Under the pieces are notes generated by a model. It saw only the letters and a program-made list of their open reading frames with translations. It had not been told where the DNA came from and did no database searches. A DNA stretch of 64,000 nucleotides from Clostridium tepidum (GTDB lineage: Bacteria; Bacillota; Clostridia; Clostridiales; Clostridiaceae), in assembly GCF_002008345.1 (NCBI RefSeq), contig NZ_MRAE01000001.1, positions 62,001 through 126,000 on the forward strand. The letters run 5' to 3'. Below, in pieces: positions 44,301-53,480 of this stretch. Position 1 is the stretch's first letter, and each line of letters opens with the position of its first letter. Position numbers and translations under genes: made by a program.

Positions 44301-45847
44301 CTACCCCAAAGAATGATGGAAGTTTTAATGTTTATGATGATATAAGGGACAAGCTTTTGAATATGGGTATTCCAGAAAAAGAAATAGCATTTATCCATGA
44401 TGCTAATACAGAAAAACAGAAGGATGAACTATTTTCTAAAGTCCGTAAAGGCCATGTAAGGATTCTTTTAGGGTCTACCCAAAAGATGGGAACAGGTACT
44501 AATGTACAAAATAGACTTATTGCTACCCATGACCTTGATGTACCTTGGAGACCTGCAGACCTAGAGCAGAGAGCAGGTCGTATTGTAAGACGTGGTAATA
44601 AAAATGATAAGGTTAAGATATTTAGATATGTTACTGAGAATACTTTCGATAGTTATTTGTGGCAGACAATAGAAAATAAGCAGAAATTTATCTCACAGAT
44701 TATGACTTCAAAAACACCTGCTAGAGTGGCGGAAGATGTTGATGAGAATACTCTTTCTTATGCTGAAATTAAAGCTCTTGCAACAGGTAACCCTTTAATA
44801 AAAGAAAAGATGGACCTGGATATTGAAGTAACCAAATTAAAAATGCTTGAAGGAAACTACAAGAGCAATCTTTATAGCTTGGAAGATAAGATTATAAAGA
44901 CCTATCCAAGAGAAATTGAAAAATATAAGAAGCTTATTGAAGGTGCTAAAAGGGATATTGATAGAACTAGCCCACAGGGAACAGGTGATAATAAGTTTAC
45001 TTCCATAAAAATCGGCGATGAAGTAATTACAGATAGAAAACTTGCAGGAGATAAAATCCTTGAAGCGGTTAAGGGAGTCAAACTAGGAGATAAAAAGCTT
45101 ATTGGAGAATACAGAGGATTTCCTATAGAAGTAACCTATAACTTCCTTACAAATGAGCATAATTTTAATTTAAAAGGCTCAAACAATCACTATGGAGACT
45201 TAGGACAAAATAGGGATGGAAATATTACAAGAATGGATAATGTCTTGGAGAAGATTCCTGATAGTTTAAAAAGATTTGAAGAAAAGCTTGAAGCTACCAA
45301 AGAACAAATTGAAATTGCTAAGGAAGAAGTAAAGAAACCTTTTGATAAGGCTGAGGAATTGAGAAATAAAACGGTAAGACTTGCAGAAATTAATAGGCTT
45401 CTTGATATGGGAGAAGTGGAAGACCTAGAAAATCTAAATCCCCTTATTGAGGATATTAAAAGGCTTATTATTGATTATTGCAATAGAGAATTTGGAGAAG
45501 ACCATGCTTATGATGACTTCAATAAACTTTTCCCTGATGAAGGCCATATTGGACTTGCCTATACAACTACAGAAGATGGGAAACACGAAATACAATATGA
45601 AATAAGTCTTAAAGATTATTCATGGACACAGTATGTAGATAATAAAGAAGTATCTCATGGAAGTTATCTTGAAAGTGAGGAGGATGAGTCTGTAAGCAAA
45701 GAAGAAGCCCTTAAAAATCTTAAACTCGAACTTGAACATGGAGATTTTGATGAATATGTAAGGGTTGATGAGAAAGACTTAAGAGAGAAACTTGGGCTTG
45801 AGATTGATGATGAGGGTAATTTTATGATCCACTTTCAAAAGACCTAG
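38312..45847 (+). CDS. Giant antirestriction-type protein: ArdC-like, YodL-like, N6-methylase and SNF2-type helicase domains
   Basis: 2511 residues. An ArdC-like N-domain covers residues 1-100 ([20 protein letters not shown]). Residues 250-420 are a disordered, Gly/Arg/Glu-rich linker that overlaps a second gene in another frame. A YodL-like domain follows near 480-540. The methylase domain at about 870-1060 has motif [17 protein letters not shown] and a variant motif [10 protein letters not shown]. The SF2/SNF2 helicase at about 1580-2200 has [30 protein letters not shown] (DEAH), [17 protein letters not shown] and [20 protein letters not shown]. Such proteins are common in Firmicute ICEs and are thought to protect or process transferred DNA. 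The family's C-terminal tail is found in the -1 frame after the stop (to 46050), so the gene appears frameshifted near 45835. Confidence 0.88.
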   Translation: MRINDFEHLIQEIKAKALSSSDEYISLMRTVGNNYKYDFTSQLSIYDKNTSARACGEFDFWRRKFNRTVKRGERGIPIYKNYGEYGKVTYIFDLSQTVSMTRATNQVELWELTNGEDSLRGVLEFNGAFREDETENMTIDEILESIAYMEVINKGNYLLNELKIAPNYRKIFNDFLIESLRIGYAARLDINYEADRNKINDILGSLDEISLTIVGNELNLMVANILERTVAIDKEIDKNKVLTKGVIERYNENREITDKEEKIGGIDDEFRGNVGRISDGREGRERVSDDIWGMRDIGRDNLEDEGSNRESSNEGSDTPDSQIRPGETELHGRGEREIIPRDVPGEKSYEASSRSGRDSQEVHGDGEIEDDGKLWADRGTEGRRLDEVDRSYGELESRVEGDGNEGVRLLLDEEISIDEDQGVDDESASFFVPEYYSKANPQELMNEEILENVPRLGETEEISAADKTVHAAYIIPFRSNWTWYLTEYDPETEDAYGLVAGLEPEWGYFNLKELREIGAERLVLEDFPKTFKELRNSELKKQLSEEEIHRVFFGELDDFTRNEVSQEVDPEILFMQGEEQIDEELIAAKVGTEFIIIPKSNLNHIELDKDERQVLVDGVEYQLYKGKNFEDSREIELFMDEEGYKTYKINDYLIDLKDQELNREPITRDNVIKIWDNPFIITSVREDMLLIEMLPYELKDEYIIDARQVRRLQFESIDEFNEFIYTTELYDFDEEKAKEDEQMTFPFGGFEDIEDRQEDERETPKIENFVITDEIIPESLPPQERLENNINAIKVLKTLEKENREANREEQEILAKYVGWGGLSEVFDESKTGQWERARNFLKGNLTLSEYEDCEESTLTAFYTPKTVIDGIYHALENMGFEKGNILEPSCGVGSFMGSIPESMKKSKVYGVELDSISGNIARRLYPENNVQVKRFEETSFSNNFFDVAIGNVPFGEFKVNDRLYDKNNFLIHDYFFAKSIDKVRSGGVIAFITSSGTMDKKDDSIRRYLGAKCELLGAIRLPNNTFKGMAGTEVTSDIIFLKKKESVIEREELWYELGIDDKGLSYNKYFVENPQMILGEMTEVSGRFGKTTTCLAKDNHDLKAELSQAINKIQGKIEPIKVEREEGEKEAEIIPADENVKNFSFTEKDGKVYIREDSIMREVDRNDKDLDKIRDYIALGNALREVIDLQLEDRSEVEIKLAQRKLNDIYDEFSKKNGFINGRMNTRLLSEDSNFALISSIEKLEEGKFKEKGDIFTKRTIKKAVPVTHVDTPDEALILSIAEKGRVDLGYMEELTDLDEKVLVESLKGKIFLDIKEFDRENNALPFTEKEKHNPMAFNYVSADEYLSGNIRDKINVLNEYINYIEGSIGFMDKDNSNFKQIEDNLANLKIQKLSLEEVMPKELIASEITVRLGATWIPEKDVENFIFETLKTPGFARWDIHVRYSPFTAEWRIEGKSQDGGNDLANMTYGTSRVNAYKIIEDALNLKDTKVWDRVINPDGSRSSILNKKETMLASQKQELLKEEFKNWIFKDPDRRHRLEKLYNEKFNSVRNREYDGSNIRFEGMNSGIILKDHQKNAVARTLYGGNSLLAHTVGAGKTFEMIASAMESKRLGMSNKALFVVPNHLTEQIGRDFMELYPGANIMVATKKDFQPKNRKRFIGKIATGEYDAVIIGHSQFEKIPMSKEYQENHINREIEGILEYIEEYKYDRSQNFTVKQLQNTKKKLESRLKKLNDDFKKDDVVTFEELGIDKLFVDEAHNYKNLFLYTKMRNVAGIGQSEALKSSDMFMKCRYLDEMTGGKAVVFATGTPVSNSMTELYTMQRYLQYDELEKNNLQHFDSWASTFGETVTAVELSPEGDKYRAKTRFSKFYNLPELMAMFKEVADIKTADMLDLKVPEAEYETIVTKPTDEQKEVLKGISERADRVRDRRVEPEEDNMLKITNDGKKLALDQRLINPLLPDDPDSKVNVCVKNIFSIWDKTRDNRSTQLVFSDMSTPKNDGSFNVYDDIRDKLLNMGIPEKEIAFIHDANTEKQKDELFSKVRKGHVRILLGSTQKMGTGTNVQNRLIATHDLDVPWRPADLEQRAGRIVRRGNKNDKVKIFRYVTENTFDSYLWQTIENKQKFISQIMTSKTPARVAEDVDENTLSYAEIKALATGNPLIKEKMDLDIEVTKLKMLEGNYKSNLYSLEDKIIKTYPREIEKYKKLIEGAKRDIDRTSPQGTGDNKFTSIKIGDEVITDRKLAGDKILEAVKGVKLGDKKLIGEYRGFPIEVTYNFLTNEHNFNLKGSNNHYGDLGQNRDGNITRMDNVLEKIPDSLKRFEEKLEATKEQIEIAKEEVKKPFDKAEELRNKTVRLAEINRLLDMGEVEDLENLNPLIEDIKRLIIDYCNREFGEDHAYDDFNKLFPDEGHIGLAYTTTEDGKHEIQYEISLKDYSWTQYVDNKEVSHGSYLESEEDESVSKEEALKNLKLELEHGDFDEYVRVDEKDLREKLGLEIDDEGNFMIHFQKT
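39111..39545 (+). CDS. TnpV-like protein overprinted inside the giant ICE gene
   Basis: A 144-codon frame lies wholly within the giant gene, in another frame. It has its own AGGAGG (39100-39105) five bases before ATG 39111 and eight before ATG 39114. The C-terminal half matches the TnpV family pattern: a helix ending [18 protein letters not shown], then [20 protein letters not shown] and a final MAMKEYVY, as in family members that read VTEQLKA..M.WV..MNNIR...EIV..E. The host gene at this point encodes only a disordered linker, as expected if the linker is constrained by the second frame. Function of TnpV proteins is unknown. I am fairly sure it is translated and less sure of the family. Confidence 0.6.
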   Translation: MMSFEEMLEEYLMEEKVENEYQMIFGECETSEEITLKMKEVTEKVLMKDQTHLTHRFAQARLNFMVEEKERLFQEMFLEKSLMKHLLEVEETAKRFMEMEKSRMMESFGLTEELKAEDWMKWTGLMENLNHELREMAMKEYVYY

Positions 45848-46050
45848 ATAATGATGGAATTCCAGATAGGTATGATAATGACTTTAGAAGTAGTAATTAT
45901 TTTGAATCAACTTATGATGTTGATGGCCTTAAGAAGGATGATAAGGAATCTACACTTGGGGAACTTGAAAAATTTAAAGCCAAAATTAAAGAAGAAACAA
46001 GCCCATTACAGGATGAGAAAGATAAAGAAAAGAATAAGGGTGCAAGATAA
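45815..46050 (+). pseudogene. Frameshifted C-terminal tail of the giant ICE protein
   Basis: From about 45835, reading one base back (-1) continues the protein as [20 protein letters not shown] and further to a TAA at 46050, 71 residues beyond the annotated stop. The tail has no start codon of its own and contains a D-x-D-x-D-G calcium-loop-like segment typical of these proteins' C-termini. Loss of one T in CACTTTTCAAAAG would give the observed sequence. It could be a real mutation, a recoding event or an assembly error. Confidence 0.55.
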
Positions 46051-46108
46051 TATACTACTTTGATTTTTGGTGAATTCTATGAATTCATAAAAAACGAAGT
46101 TCACAGGG

Positions 46109-46175
46109 TTATCAGGGGGTGTAGCCTCCTGATGTCCTGATAAAAAGCTCTGAGGAAACTCGGAGCTTAACTTTT
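46109..46175 (+). terminator. Terminator with preceding switchable hairpin
   Basis: AGCTCTGAG-GAAA-CTCGGAGCT (46146-46167) is a 9-bp stem with a GAAA tetraloop, followed by TAACTTTTT. Directly upstream, TCAGGGGG (46112-46119) can pair with CCTCCTGA (46125-46132), or TTATCAGG (46109-46116) with CCTGATAA (46136-46143); these two folds exclude each other. Confidence 0.6.
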
Positions 46176-46237
46176 TGGGAAAATAGCAAACTAAGGGTTT
46201 AAAACAAATAAGAATAAAAACTATAAGGAGGAGTTTT

Positions 46238-46414
46238 ATGCTTAACAAAAAAAATAAAAATAGATTGCTAGAATACTTTGGTCTTAATAGCCATAGTGAA
46301 ATGATGACCTACATTAGGGAAAATCCAGAGGATGAAAAAGTCAAGGAGATAAAAGATTTATTTAAAGCTCATTCTATAAATCTTGATGAGGAGGTGAATA
46401 GGAATGAAAAATAA
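46238..46414 (+). CDS. Small conserved-looking ICE protein, 58 residues
   Basis: ATG 46238 follows AAGGAGGAG with ideal spacing. The product begins LLEYFGLNSHSEMMTYIREN after a lysine/asparagine-rich start and ends in an acidic helix, and its last codons overlap the start of the RadC-like gene by 11 bases, which suggests translational coupling. I do not recognise it. Confidence 0.55.
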   Translation: MLNKKNKNRLLEYFGLNSHSEMMTYIRENPEDEKVKEIKDLFKAHSINLDEEVNRNEK

Positions 46415-48248
46415 TTTATATAAAGAATTTAATTGTAATAGCAAGGAAGAACTTTATGAAAAAATAAAAAATCAAGATGATGAGATAAGACCTCTTATAG
46501 AATTTCTAGATTATGCTAGAGCTAATATAAAAAATAGTAGACAAGCAATAAATAGTCCTGATACCTTTGTAGACTATGTAAAGTCAATAACTTTACCTAC
46601 TAAAGATATGGGAACTATTATTTTTGCAAATACAAAAAACCATCCTGTTCATCTTAAGAGAACTAGACTAAGTTGCAAAAACAGCATAAAAGAGGCCTTA
46701 AGAGAGGGCTTAATGGCAGGAGCTAATAGTGTATTTCTAGCCTTTTCTAATGATACTCCTAATAAAAGAATAGAGGAAACTAAGGAATATTTTGAAAAAA
46801 TAGGAATGAAGATTATAGATACTATTGGCTACAATAAAGAAAATAATAGTTTCATATCAAAGGTAGCAGGAAGAAGCTACTATTCGACTAAGACCTATGA
46901 AATAGCCAGCGATTCAGAAAATGCTTATGGAGAAAAGGATTATAGCCTTAAGGATAAGTATGAAGATTTTACAAGTTATTTTGCTATTAATGAGCTTATA
47001 GATTTAAATGTGGTAGAAAATGCAGAAGAAATAAAGGAAGTTTTAAAAATAGGATTTCAACACCATCAACAAGAAATTTTTGGTATCCTAATCTATGATA
47101 GTAATGAAAAGATTATTGGAGCAGAAGAGGTTTTTAAAGGAGCTACTGATGCTGCAATAGTAGATTTAAAAATTATAGCTAGGACTCTATTTAATTATCA
47201 GGATGTAAAGGGAATGGCAGTATTTCATAATCATCCTAGTGGCAATACTACTCCTAGCAGAGAAGATATAGAAATGACTAAAAAGATAAAAAATGTAACT
47301 GAAATTTTTGAAATAGAATTTCTGGATCATTTTATAGTTGGCAAAGAAAAAACCCTATCTTTTTCACAAGAAGTTAGTGGTTTTCAAAGTGAAAATCTGA
47401 GCTATCAAGATAAGCTAGGGCAAATGTCAATTGTTAAAGAAGATAAGAGTATTTATGATAGGGAAAAAGTTACTCTTGAGGTTGGAGATAAAATAAAAAC
47501 TGCTCTATCAGATGAAACTATTGTTTTGGATATAGATAAAGACAATGCTATTTTATTTGATGGAAGACAATTTGTTGAGGTTTATGGCTTACAGGGTGAT
47601 AATGGAAAGTTTTTTTGGAATCATGGCAACTATTCTGATAGCTATCCTCAAAAGAAAGATAGTCAGATAATAGATACTATAAATAAGATGATAGATGAGG
47701 ACTACGAGGGTTTCGTTAAAGCTTTGATTACAATAGAAACGGGAATAGATAATCCAGACCTATTAGATGAGCTTTACGATAGATTTATGCATAATGATGG
47801 GGTAAATCTAATAAATGATTATTTTGACGAGCTTATATATGATTTAGAAGATGAAATTACAATTGGTGAAGAAAAAGTTATGGAGACAGAAGGGAAGCTA
47901 AATAAGGATAATGAGCTTTTTAATAAGATGGATGACTTTGTAAATGCCTATACAGACCTATCTAATGCTATGTATGATGCGGACTATGATTTTGCAGATT
48001 CCTATCCATTAGAGAAGTCCTTTCATGATATAGACTTTATAGATTGGGTTGAAGCAACTAAGGCAAATTTATCTGAAGAGAAAAAAGGAATGAATGTTGA
48101 AAGAATAAATGCTATTACAGATAAAGAAGATAGTAAAAAAGAATCAACTATTGAAAAACTTAATAAACTTAAGGATAAGGTAGCAAAGGGTGGTGTAGAT
48201 AAACTACAAGACAAAGTGGGAGATAAGAAGAAGGATAGAGAGATATAA
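46404..48248 (+). CDS. RadC-like JAB/MPN-domain protein, extended
   Basis: The central part (residues 190-330) is a RadC-type JAB domain: EIFGILIYDSNEKIIGAEEV, the JAMM metal motif HNHPSGNTTPSREDIEMT near residues 274-291 and EIEFLDHFIVGKEKTLSF. The N-terminal 180 residues are an uncharacterised domain (DMGTIIFANTKNHPVHLKRT). The C-terminal 280 residues are extra, acidic, and include NPDLLDELYDRFMHNDGVNL, which resembles repeats found in ICE antirestriction proteins. Function of RadC-like proteins on mobile elements is unsettled (possibly countering host defences). A terminator follows. Confidence 0.8.
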   Translation: MKNNLYKEFNCNSKEELYEKIKNQDDEIRPLIEFLDYARANIKNSRQAINSPDTFVDYVKSITLPTKDMGTIIFANTKNHPVHLKRTRLSCKNSIKEALREGLMAGANSVFLAFSNDTPNKRIEETKEYFEKIGMKIIDTIGYNKENNSFISKVAGRSYYSTKTYEIASDSENAYGEKDYSLKDKYEDFTSYFAINELIDLNVVENAEEIKEVLKIGFQHHQQEIFGILIYDSNEKIIGAEEVFKGATDAAIVDLKIIARTLFNYQDVKGMAVFHNHPSGNTTPSREDIEMTKKIKNVTEIFEIEFLDHFIVGKEKTLSFSQEVSGFQSENLSYQDKLGQMSIVKEDKSIYDREKVTLEVGDKIKTALSDETIVLDIDKDNAILFDGRQFVEVYGLQGDNGKFFWNHGNYSDSYPQKKDSQIIDTINKMIDEDYEGFVKALITIETGIDNPDLLDELYDRFMHNDGVNLINDYFDELIYDLEDEITIGEEKVMETEGKLNKDNELFNKMDDFVNAYTDLSNAMYDADYDFADSYPLEKSFHDIDFIDWVEATKANLSEEKKGMNVERINAITDKEDSKKESTIEKLNKLKDKVAKGGVDKLQDKVGDKKKDREI

Positions 48249-48278
48249 GTACAGTAGCATAAGCAACTACTGGATATG

Positions 48279-48307
48279 GGCAGGCTTCGGTCTGTCCCTT
48301 TTTTTGT
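48279..48307 (+). terminator. Terminator with UUCG tetraloop before the BREX locus
   Basis: GGGCAGGC-TTCG-GTCTGTCC forms an 8-bp stem (two G-U) closed by the extra-stable TTCG loop, followed by CTTTTTTTG. It insulates the BREX operon from the transfer genes; a TATAAT at 48356-48361, 70 bases before the XRE gene, is a probable -10 box for BREX. Confidence 0.85.
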
Positions 48308-48430
48308 GTGTCTAATTATTCAATCTTATGTATACTCAAAAAACTATAATTATGATATAATTAAATGTGGATATAATTTACGCAAACATATAGAAGTATT
48401 ATATATAGAAAATAAATAAGGAGGATATAT

Positions 48431-48661
48431 ATGGGATTCAGCTACAATAAACTTTGGAAGATTCTAATTGATGAAGAGATGAATAAGACAGAGTTCCAGA
48501 AAGCTGTTGAATTGAGTCCTACCACAGTAGCAAAACTAGGTAAGAATGAGACAGTAAATATGGAAATTCTAGCCCGCATTTGTGATTACTTTGAATGCAG
48601 CATAGAAGATATAGTTTCTTATAGCCCTAAAAAAAGAAAGCATGAAAATGAAGATAAATAA
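48431..48661 (+). CDS. Small XRE/Cro-type HTH regulator at the head of the BREX operon
   Basis: 76 residues, essentially one HTH_26-type domain: MNKTEFQKAVELSPTTVAKL then NMEILARICDYFECSIEDIV, with a short basic tail (KKRKHENEDK). RBS AAGGAGG. It is 12 bases upstream of brxA, so it is likely co-transcribed and controls the defence operon. It differs from the larger WYL regulator (BrxR) found with many BREX systems. Confidence 0.8.
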   Translation: MGFSYNKLWKILIDEEMNKTEFQKAVELSPTTVAKLGKNETVNMEILARICDYFECSIEDIVSYSPKKRKHENEDK

Positions 48662-48672
48662 GGAGGTACTTT

Positions 48673-49278
48673 ATGGATAGTAATGCACCATATATAGCTT
48701 CCCTTACAAGAGAACCTTTTATGTATTATGAAATGAAAATAACTGCAAAGTTACTTGAGAAAGGATTAAGTGAAAAAGAAGCTATAGAAAAAATATTTAA
48801 AGAAAATCTATATCAATATCCTACAGAAAGAAGCCTTAAAATGAGAGCAAGAGCTTGTATAAAAAGATTAAATGCACTTGGAGATGAAGAACTCGTATCC
48901 TGGATTATAAATAGACCTTTAGATATTTCAAGACAAGTATGTCTATATGCAATGATGAAAGATTCAAGACTTATATGGGAGTTTATGATTACTGTTATTG
49001 GAGAGAAATACAGAACCCGTAATTTTTCCTATAGCAGAATGGATCTAAATGTATTTTTCACTAGACTTCAAGAACAGAATGATACTGTAGCAAGTTGGAG
49101 TGACTCAACAATTAACAAGCTTAAATCGGTATTTGCTAGTCTCTTAAAAGAGAATGGATATATAGATAAAACCAGTTCTAAAAGGCTTAATGAAGTGCTT
49201 TTAGATTATAAACTAAAAGATAAAATAATCGAAAATGGAGATGCAACTTGTCTTCCAGCTTTCAATTATTTTGAGTAA
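48673..49278 (+). CDS. brxA: BREX protein BrxA (DUF1819)
   Basis: 201 residues matching the DUF1819 family: SLTREPFMYYEMKITAKLLE, ENLYQYPTERSLKMRARACI, then CLYAMMKDSRLIWEFMITVI and SWSDSTINKLKSVFASLLKE. BrxA is a small DNA-binding winged-helix protein, structurally like RNA-binding NusB-type folds, and part of the type 1 core. RBS AAGGAGG. First core gene of the cluster, in canonical order. Confidence 0.9.
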   Translation: MDSNAPYIASLTREPFMYYEMKITAKLLEKGLSEKEAIEKIFKENLYQYPTERSLKMRARACIKRLNALGDEELVSWIINRPLDISRQVCLYAMMKDSRLIWEFMITVIGEKYRTRNFSYSRMDLNVFFTRLQEQNDTVASWSDSTINKLKSVFASLLKENGYIDKTSSKRLNEVLLDYKLKDKIIENGDATCLPAFNYFE

Positions 49279-49292
49279 AGGAGTGTAGCAGA

Positions 49293-49850
49293 GTGAGCAA
49301 TATAAACGAAAAACTAGATAGATTAAGAAACTTAATTCAAGATCAAGACTTTCTAACAGGGAAAGGACTGAGCAATGAAGTTAATATAAGAATGTTCTGC
49401 TATGAACCTAAGGATGAAATGGCAGTAAGGCATTTTACAAAACAACTTGAAAACGATAATTCCCTGGAATGTAATCTTATTTGTCATAATCTTTATCATG
49501 TGTTTTTGGAAATATGTGAGGAAAAAAATATTATTAAGAAGATTCCAGATATGGAAGAAAAAAAAGGAAGCGACTACCTTAAAGATAGGATATTAAAGTT
49601 TTCAACAACAAAAGCTTTTGCAGAAAAAATGCAGTATGAACCACATGAAAAAGGAGATGTTCTTTTACTTACAGGAGTAGGAGAAGTATATCCATTTATG
49701 AGAGTTCATTCTCTTTTAGAAGAATTACAGACAGGATTTGATGACATTCCTATAGTTGTTCTTTATCCAGGAAGTTTTAATGGCAGATCGGTAATATTAT
49801 TTAATGAATTTACACCAAATGAGTACTATAGGGCATTTAATATAATTTAG
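49293..49850 (+). CDS. brxB: BREX protein BrxB (DUF1788)
   Basis: GTG start after AAAGGAG. The DUF1788 pattern is clear: KLDRLRNLIQDQDFLTGKGL, NIRMFCYEPKDEMAVRHF, CNLICHNLYHVFLEICEEKN, GDVLLLTGVGEVYPFMRVHS and PIVVLYPGSFNGRSVILFNE. 185 residues. BrxB is essential for type 1 BREX and is thought to bridge core components; its biochemical activity is not established. Twenty bases before brxC. Confidence 0.9.
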   Translation: MSNINEKLDRLRNLIQDQDFLTGKGLSNEVNIRMFCYEPKDEMAVRHFTKQLENDNSLECNLICHNLYHVFLEICEEKNIIKKIPDMEEKKGSDYLKDRILKFSTTKAFAEKMQYEPHEKGDVLLLTGVGEVYPFMRVHSLLEELQTGFDDIPIVVLYPGSFNGRSVILFNEFTPNEYYRAFNII

Positions 49851-49869
49851 GAAGTGGGAGGGAATATAA

Positions 49870-52800
49870 TTGAGAATACAAAATATGTTTTATGATGACA
49901 TCAATAGAGAGATAAATGGTGTTATCAAAGTTGATCAAGATACGGAAGGTATAATAGAACAGGAACTTTCAGAATATGTTATTACAAGGGAACTTAAGAA
50001 ACACTTTATAAGTTTTTTTAATTACTATTCAGATTCTTTTGATAGACCGACTGCTGATACAGGTGTATGGATTTCTGGATTCTTTGGAAGCGGTAAATCT
50101 CACTTCTTGAAAATCCTTTCATACATTTTAGAAAATAAAGAAGTAAATGGAATTAAGACTGTAGAGAGATTCAGAGAAAAATTTACGGATGATTTAGCAA
50201 CATTTATGCTGATTGATAAATCAACACAGGCTCCTACAGAAACAATTCTATTTAATATTGATATAGAAGGGCCTATGGAAAAAAACAAGACAGCAGTTTT
50301 AAGGGTATTTGCCAAGATGTTTTATAAACACCTTGGATTTTATGGTGAAAATCTTAAAGTTGCAAAACTTGAACAATATGTTGATAGGAGAGGAAAAACA
50401 GAAGAATTTAGACGTGTTTTTGAAGAAAAAAACGGTGATTCATGGATAGATTCAAGAGATGTATTTGACTTCTGTGAAGATGAAGTAGTTGAAACACTTA
50501 TGCAAGTTCTTGGTATGAGTGAAACAGCAGCCAGAAATTGGTTTGACTCCTCTGAAGAAATTGATATTTCAATAGCACAGCTTGTGTCTGAAATAAAAGA
50601 ATATGTTGATAGTAAGCCAGATAATTATAGGCTTCTTTTCATGATTGATGAGGTGGGACAGTATGTAGGTGCTGATACTGATATGCTCCTTAATCTTCAA
50701 TCTTTAGTTGAAAAGATAGGCTCTGAATGTATGGGAAAAGTCTGGGTAATGTGTACTGGGCAAGAAGCTCTAGATGAAATAATTAGAACAAGGGCAGACG
50801 AATTTTCAAGAATCCAGGCAAGATTCAAGACAAGGCTTTCACTTTCTTCATCATCAGCAGATGAGGTTATTCAAAAGAGAATTCTAAAGAAAAATAATGA
50901 GTCCAAAGCCTATCTTGAAGATATTTATGACAAACAGAAAAGTGTTATGGACAATCTCTTTAAATTTAGAGAAGCAGTTGGAGATATAAGAGGTTTTGAA
51001 GGACCAGGAGAATTCTCTGTAAACTTTCCCTTTGTGCCATATCAGTTTATCCTTATGCAGAAGGTATTTTCTGAAATTAGAAAACATGGTAATGCAGGAA
51101 AGCATTTATCAGGTGGAGAAAGATCTATGCTTTCTGGCTTTCAGGAAGCTGCACAAAGGGTTCAGGATAGGGATGAGTATGCAATAATTCCTTTTTGGAT
51201 GTTTTATGACACAGTTCATACTTTTCTTGATGGTTCAATTAGAAGAGTAATAGAAAGAGCAGAAAGAGCAGCAAGAGATGATAAGGGTCTTGAACCTATA
51301 GATGTTAATGTCTTGAAGCTTCTTTACATGATTAGGTATGTGGAAGATATACCTGCAAATCTTGATAATATTATAATTATGATGGCTGAAGATATAAGAG
51401 TGGATAAGATTGATGAAAGAAACAAGATTCAAAAATCACTAGATAGGCTTATTCACCAGAACTATATTGCAAGAATAGGAGATACATATAATTTTCTTAC
51501 TGATGCAGAGCAAGATGTAGAAAGAGAAATCAGAGATGAATATGTAGATCCAAGCGAGATTACAAGAAAAATTTCTGAAATGATTTTTGGGAATATATAT
51601 ACAACAAAAAAATTCCGTTATGAAAAGAAATATGACTTTGAATTTGATAAAAAAGTAGATGGTGTAAATTATGGTAATCCAGTTGGAGGAATGGAACTAG
51701 AGATTCTTACTATTGCAACAAGCGTAATAGATAAACAGGAACTTAGACTGATGACTGAATCTCAGAACAAGGTTCTTGTGGTACTTGAGGATACGGAATA
51801 CTACAACTTCATAGAAAATGCTATGAAAATAGATAAGTTTGCAAGAAAGAAGAATATCCCACAACTTCCAAAATCAATGCAAGATATTATAAGAAGTAAA
51901 CAAGACGATGCTGAGCATTTTAAAGAGGATGCCTTAGTGGAACTTAAAGAGGCTTTTATGAAAGCAAAGTTTTATATAAATGGAGATAGGACTACAGTAA
52001 AAGCTGGAACACCACAAGCTAAAATTGATGAAGCATTAGAGTATCTAGTTTCTAATGTATATAATAAACTTGACTTGATTACAAAAAATGCAGATTCAGA
52101 TGAAGATATTTATAAGATTCTTGATGGAAGAGAAGATGATGGTATAATGCCAGGACTAGAGTCCAACAGAAAGGCAGCAACTGAGATTGAAACCTACCTA
52201 ATAGCTCAAAACCAGCAACACCTTCCTACCAATATGGCAGATGTTCAGAAAAGATTCACATCTATTCCTTATGGATGGCGAGAAAGAGATGTTGCAGCTG
52301 TAGTTGCAAGATTAATCTATGAACAAAAAGTAATTGTTAAATACGGTGGAGAAACCATAAGAACAGATGATGAGAGGCTTCCAGAACTTTTATATAAGAG
52401 AAGTGAAATAGGGAAAACAAAGATTCAAAAACGTGAAATGATAAGTATTCAAAAGATAAAAGAGGCAAGAGACTTTTTAAGAGATTTCTTTGACCTTATG
52501 GATGTGCCAGAAGATGATGATGGACTTGTAGATTTTATTATTTCTAAATTTGAAAATCTAGAAGACCATTATGATGAATTACTTAATAAATATGAGGGCA
52601 ATAACTATCCTGATAAAAAGAAAATAATTGAAGCAAAGGCTACTGTATCAGATCTTCTTTATGCAAAGACAGATAATATTGCTCTTGTAAACAAGCTTAT
52701 TGAAATGGAAGATGAGCTTGAAGATATGCAGGAGGATATGGAAGCTATTGAAGACTTCTTTAAATCACAGGTAGATACATTTGATGAAGCAACAAAACTA

Positions 52801-53463
52801 GAAAGTTTGCTTCGTTCAGACCTTGATTACCTTCAAAATGAAAGTGAAGTAAACGATGCACTTAATAAAATTAGACTTATAGTCAATATTAATCCTAAAA
52901 AAGACGATTTTGATTATAGGGATGTTCCGAGACTTAATGATTATATGAAGGTTGTAAGAGAGGGACATAATAGGCTTCTTGATGGCAAACGTGAAGAAAT
53001 TCTTGAAATTGTAAGACAATGTATGGAAGAAATCCATAGGGGAGATAAAAATGATAGGCTTATCGGCAATATAATTAAGAAAACTGATGATTTTTATACA
53101 CAAAAGAAAAAAGAAATTGCTGAAACAGAAAGTCTTAGAATTCTTGATGGATTTATTCCTAGTCTTTGGTCTGAAAAGGATCAGGCAGTCAAAGATATAA
53201 TTTCTATTGAAAAAAGTAATGCCGAAGCTGAAAGAAGACGTAATGATGAAGAAGGAAAGCAAAGTGGAGAAAATGATACTGTAAAAGAAACTGAAGTATC
53301 ACCTGAGCCTGAAAAGAAAAAGCATATTAAGAAATTCTATAGGCAATCAATATTCCCTGCAAGAACTTTGGAAAGTGAAAGTGACATAAGAGAGTATCTA
53401 GAGACTATTGAAAAAAATCTTATGATACTCTTAGGAGATTGTGATGGTATAGAAATAAATTAA
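49870..53463 (+). CDS. brxC: BREX ATPase BrxC
   Basis: TTG start eight bases after GGGAGG. 1197 residues, normal for the family. Walker A is WISGFFGSGKSHFLKILSY near residues 70-88; Walker B-like RLLFMIDEVGQYVGADTDML near 257; then VWVMCTGQEALDEIIRTRA and SGGERSMLSGFQEAAQRV. The C-terminal third is helical with a coiled segment (MEDELEDMQEDMEAIEDFF). BrxC is a large AAA+-type ATPase of the STAND/ORC-like group required for both BREX methylation and exclusion. Tight spacing to its neighbours. Confidence 0.93.
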   Translation: MRIQNMFYDDINREINGVIKVDQDTEGIIEQELSEYVITRELKKHFISFFNYYSDSFDRPTADTGVWISGFFGSGKSHFLKILSYILENKEVNGIKTVERFREKFTDDLATFMLIDKSTQAPTETILFNIDIEGPMEKNKTAVLRVFAKMFYKHLGFYGENLKVAKLEQYVDRRGKTEEFRRVFEEKNGDSWIDSRDVFDFCEDEVVETLMQVLGMSETAARNWFDSSEEIDISIAQLVSEIKEYVDSKPDNYRLLFMIDEVGQYVGADTDMLLNLQSLVEKIGSECMGKVWVMCTGQEALDEIIRTRADEFSRIQARFKTRLSLSSSSADEVIQKRILKKNNESKAYLEDIYDKQKSVMDNLFKFREAVGDIRGFEGPGEFSVNFPFVPYQFILMQKVFSEIRKHGNAGKHLSGGERSMLSGFQEAAQRVQDRDEYAIIPFWMFYDTVHTFLDGSIRRVIERAERAARDDKGLEPIDVNVLKLLYMIRYVEDIPANLDNIIIMMAEDIRVDKIDERNKIQKSLDRLIHQNYIARIGDTYNFLTDAEQDVEREIRDEYVDPSEITRKISEMIFGNIYTTKKFRYEKKYDFEFDKKVDGVNYGNPVGGMELEILTIATSVIDKQELRLMTESQNKVLVVLEDTEYYNFIENAMKIDKFARKKNIPQLPKSMQDIIRSKQDDAEHFKEDALVELKEAFMKAKFYINGDRTTVKAGTPQAKIDEALEYLVSNVYNKLDLITKNADSDEDIYKILDGREDDGIMPGLESNRKAATEIETYLIAQNQQHLPTNMADVQKRFTSIPYGWRERDVAAVVARLIYEQKVIVKYGGETIRTDDERLPELLYKRSEIGKTKIQKREMISIQKIKEARDFLRDFFDLMDVPEDDDGLVDFIISKFENLEDHYDELLNKYEGNNYPDKKKIIEAKATVSDLLYAKTDNIALVNKLIEMEDELEDMQEDMEAIEDFFKSQVDTFDEATKLESLLRSDLDYLQNESEVNDALNKIRLIVNINPKKDDFDYRDVPRLNDYMKVVREGHNRLLDGKREEILEIVRQCMEEIHRGDKNDRLIGNIIKKTDDFYTQKKKEIAETESLRILDGFIPSLWSEKDQAVKDIISIEKSNAEAERRRNDEEGKQSGENDTVKETEVSPEPEKKKHIKKFYRQSIFPARTLESESDIREYLETIEKNLMILLGDCDGIEIN

Positions 53464-53480
53464 GAAAGGAAAGGTAGGAT

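Noticed and set aside
45851-46063. 70-codon frame after the giant gene
   Set aside because: Composition is Met/Ile/Lys-rich nonsense; the other frame through the same DNA reads as the giant protein's natural C-terminal tail.
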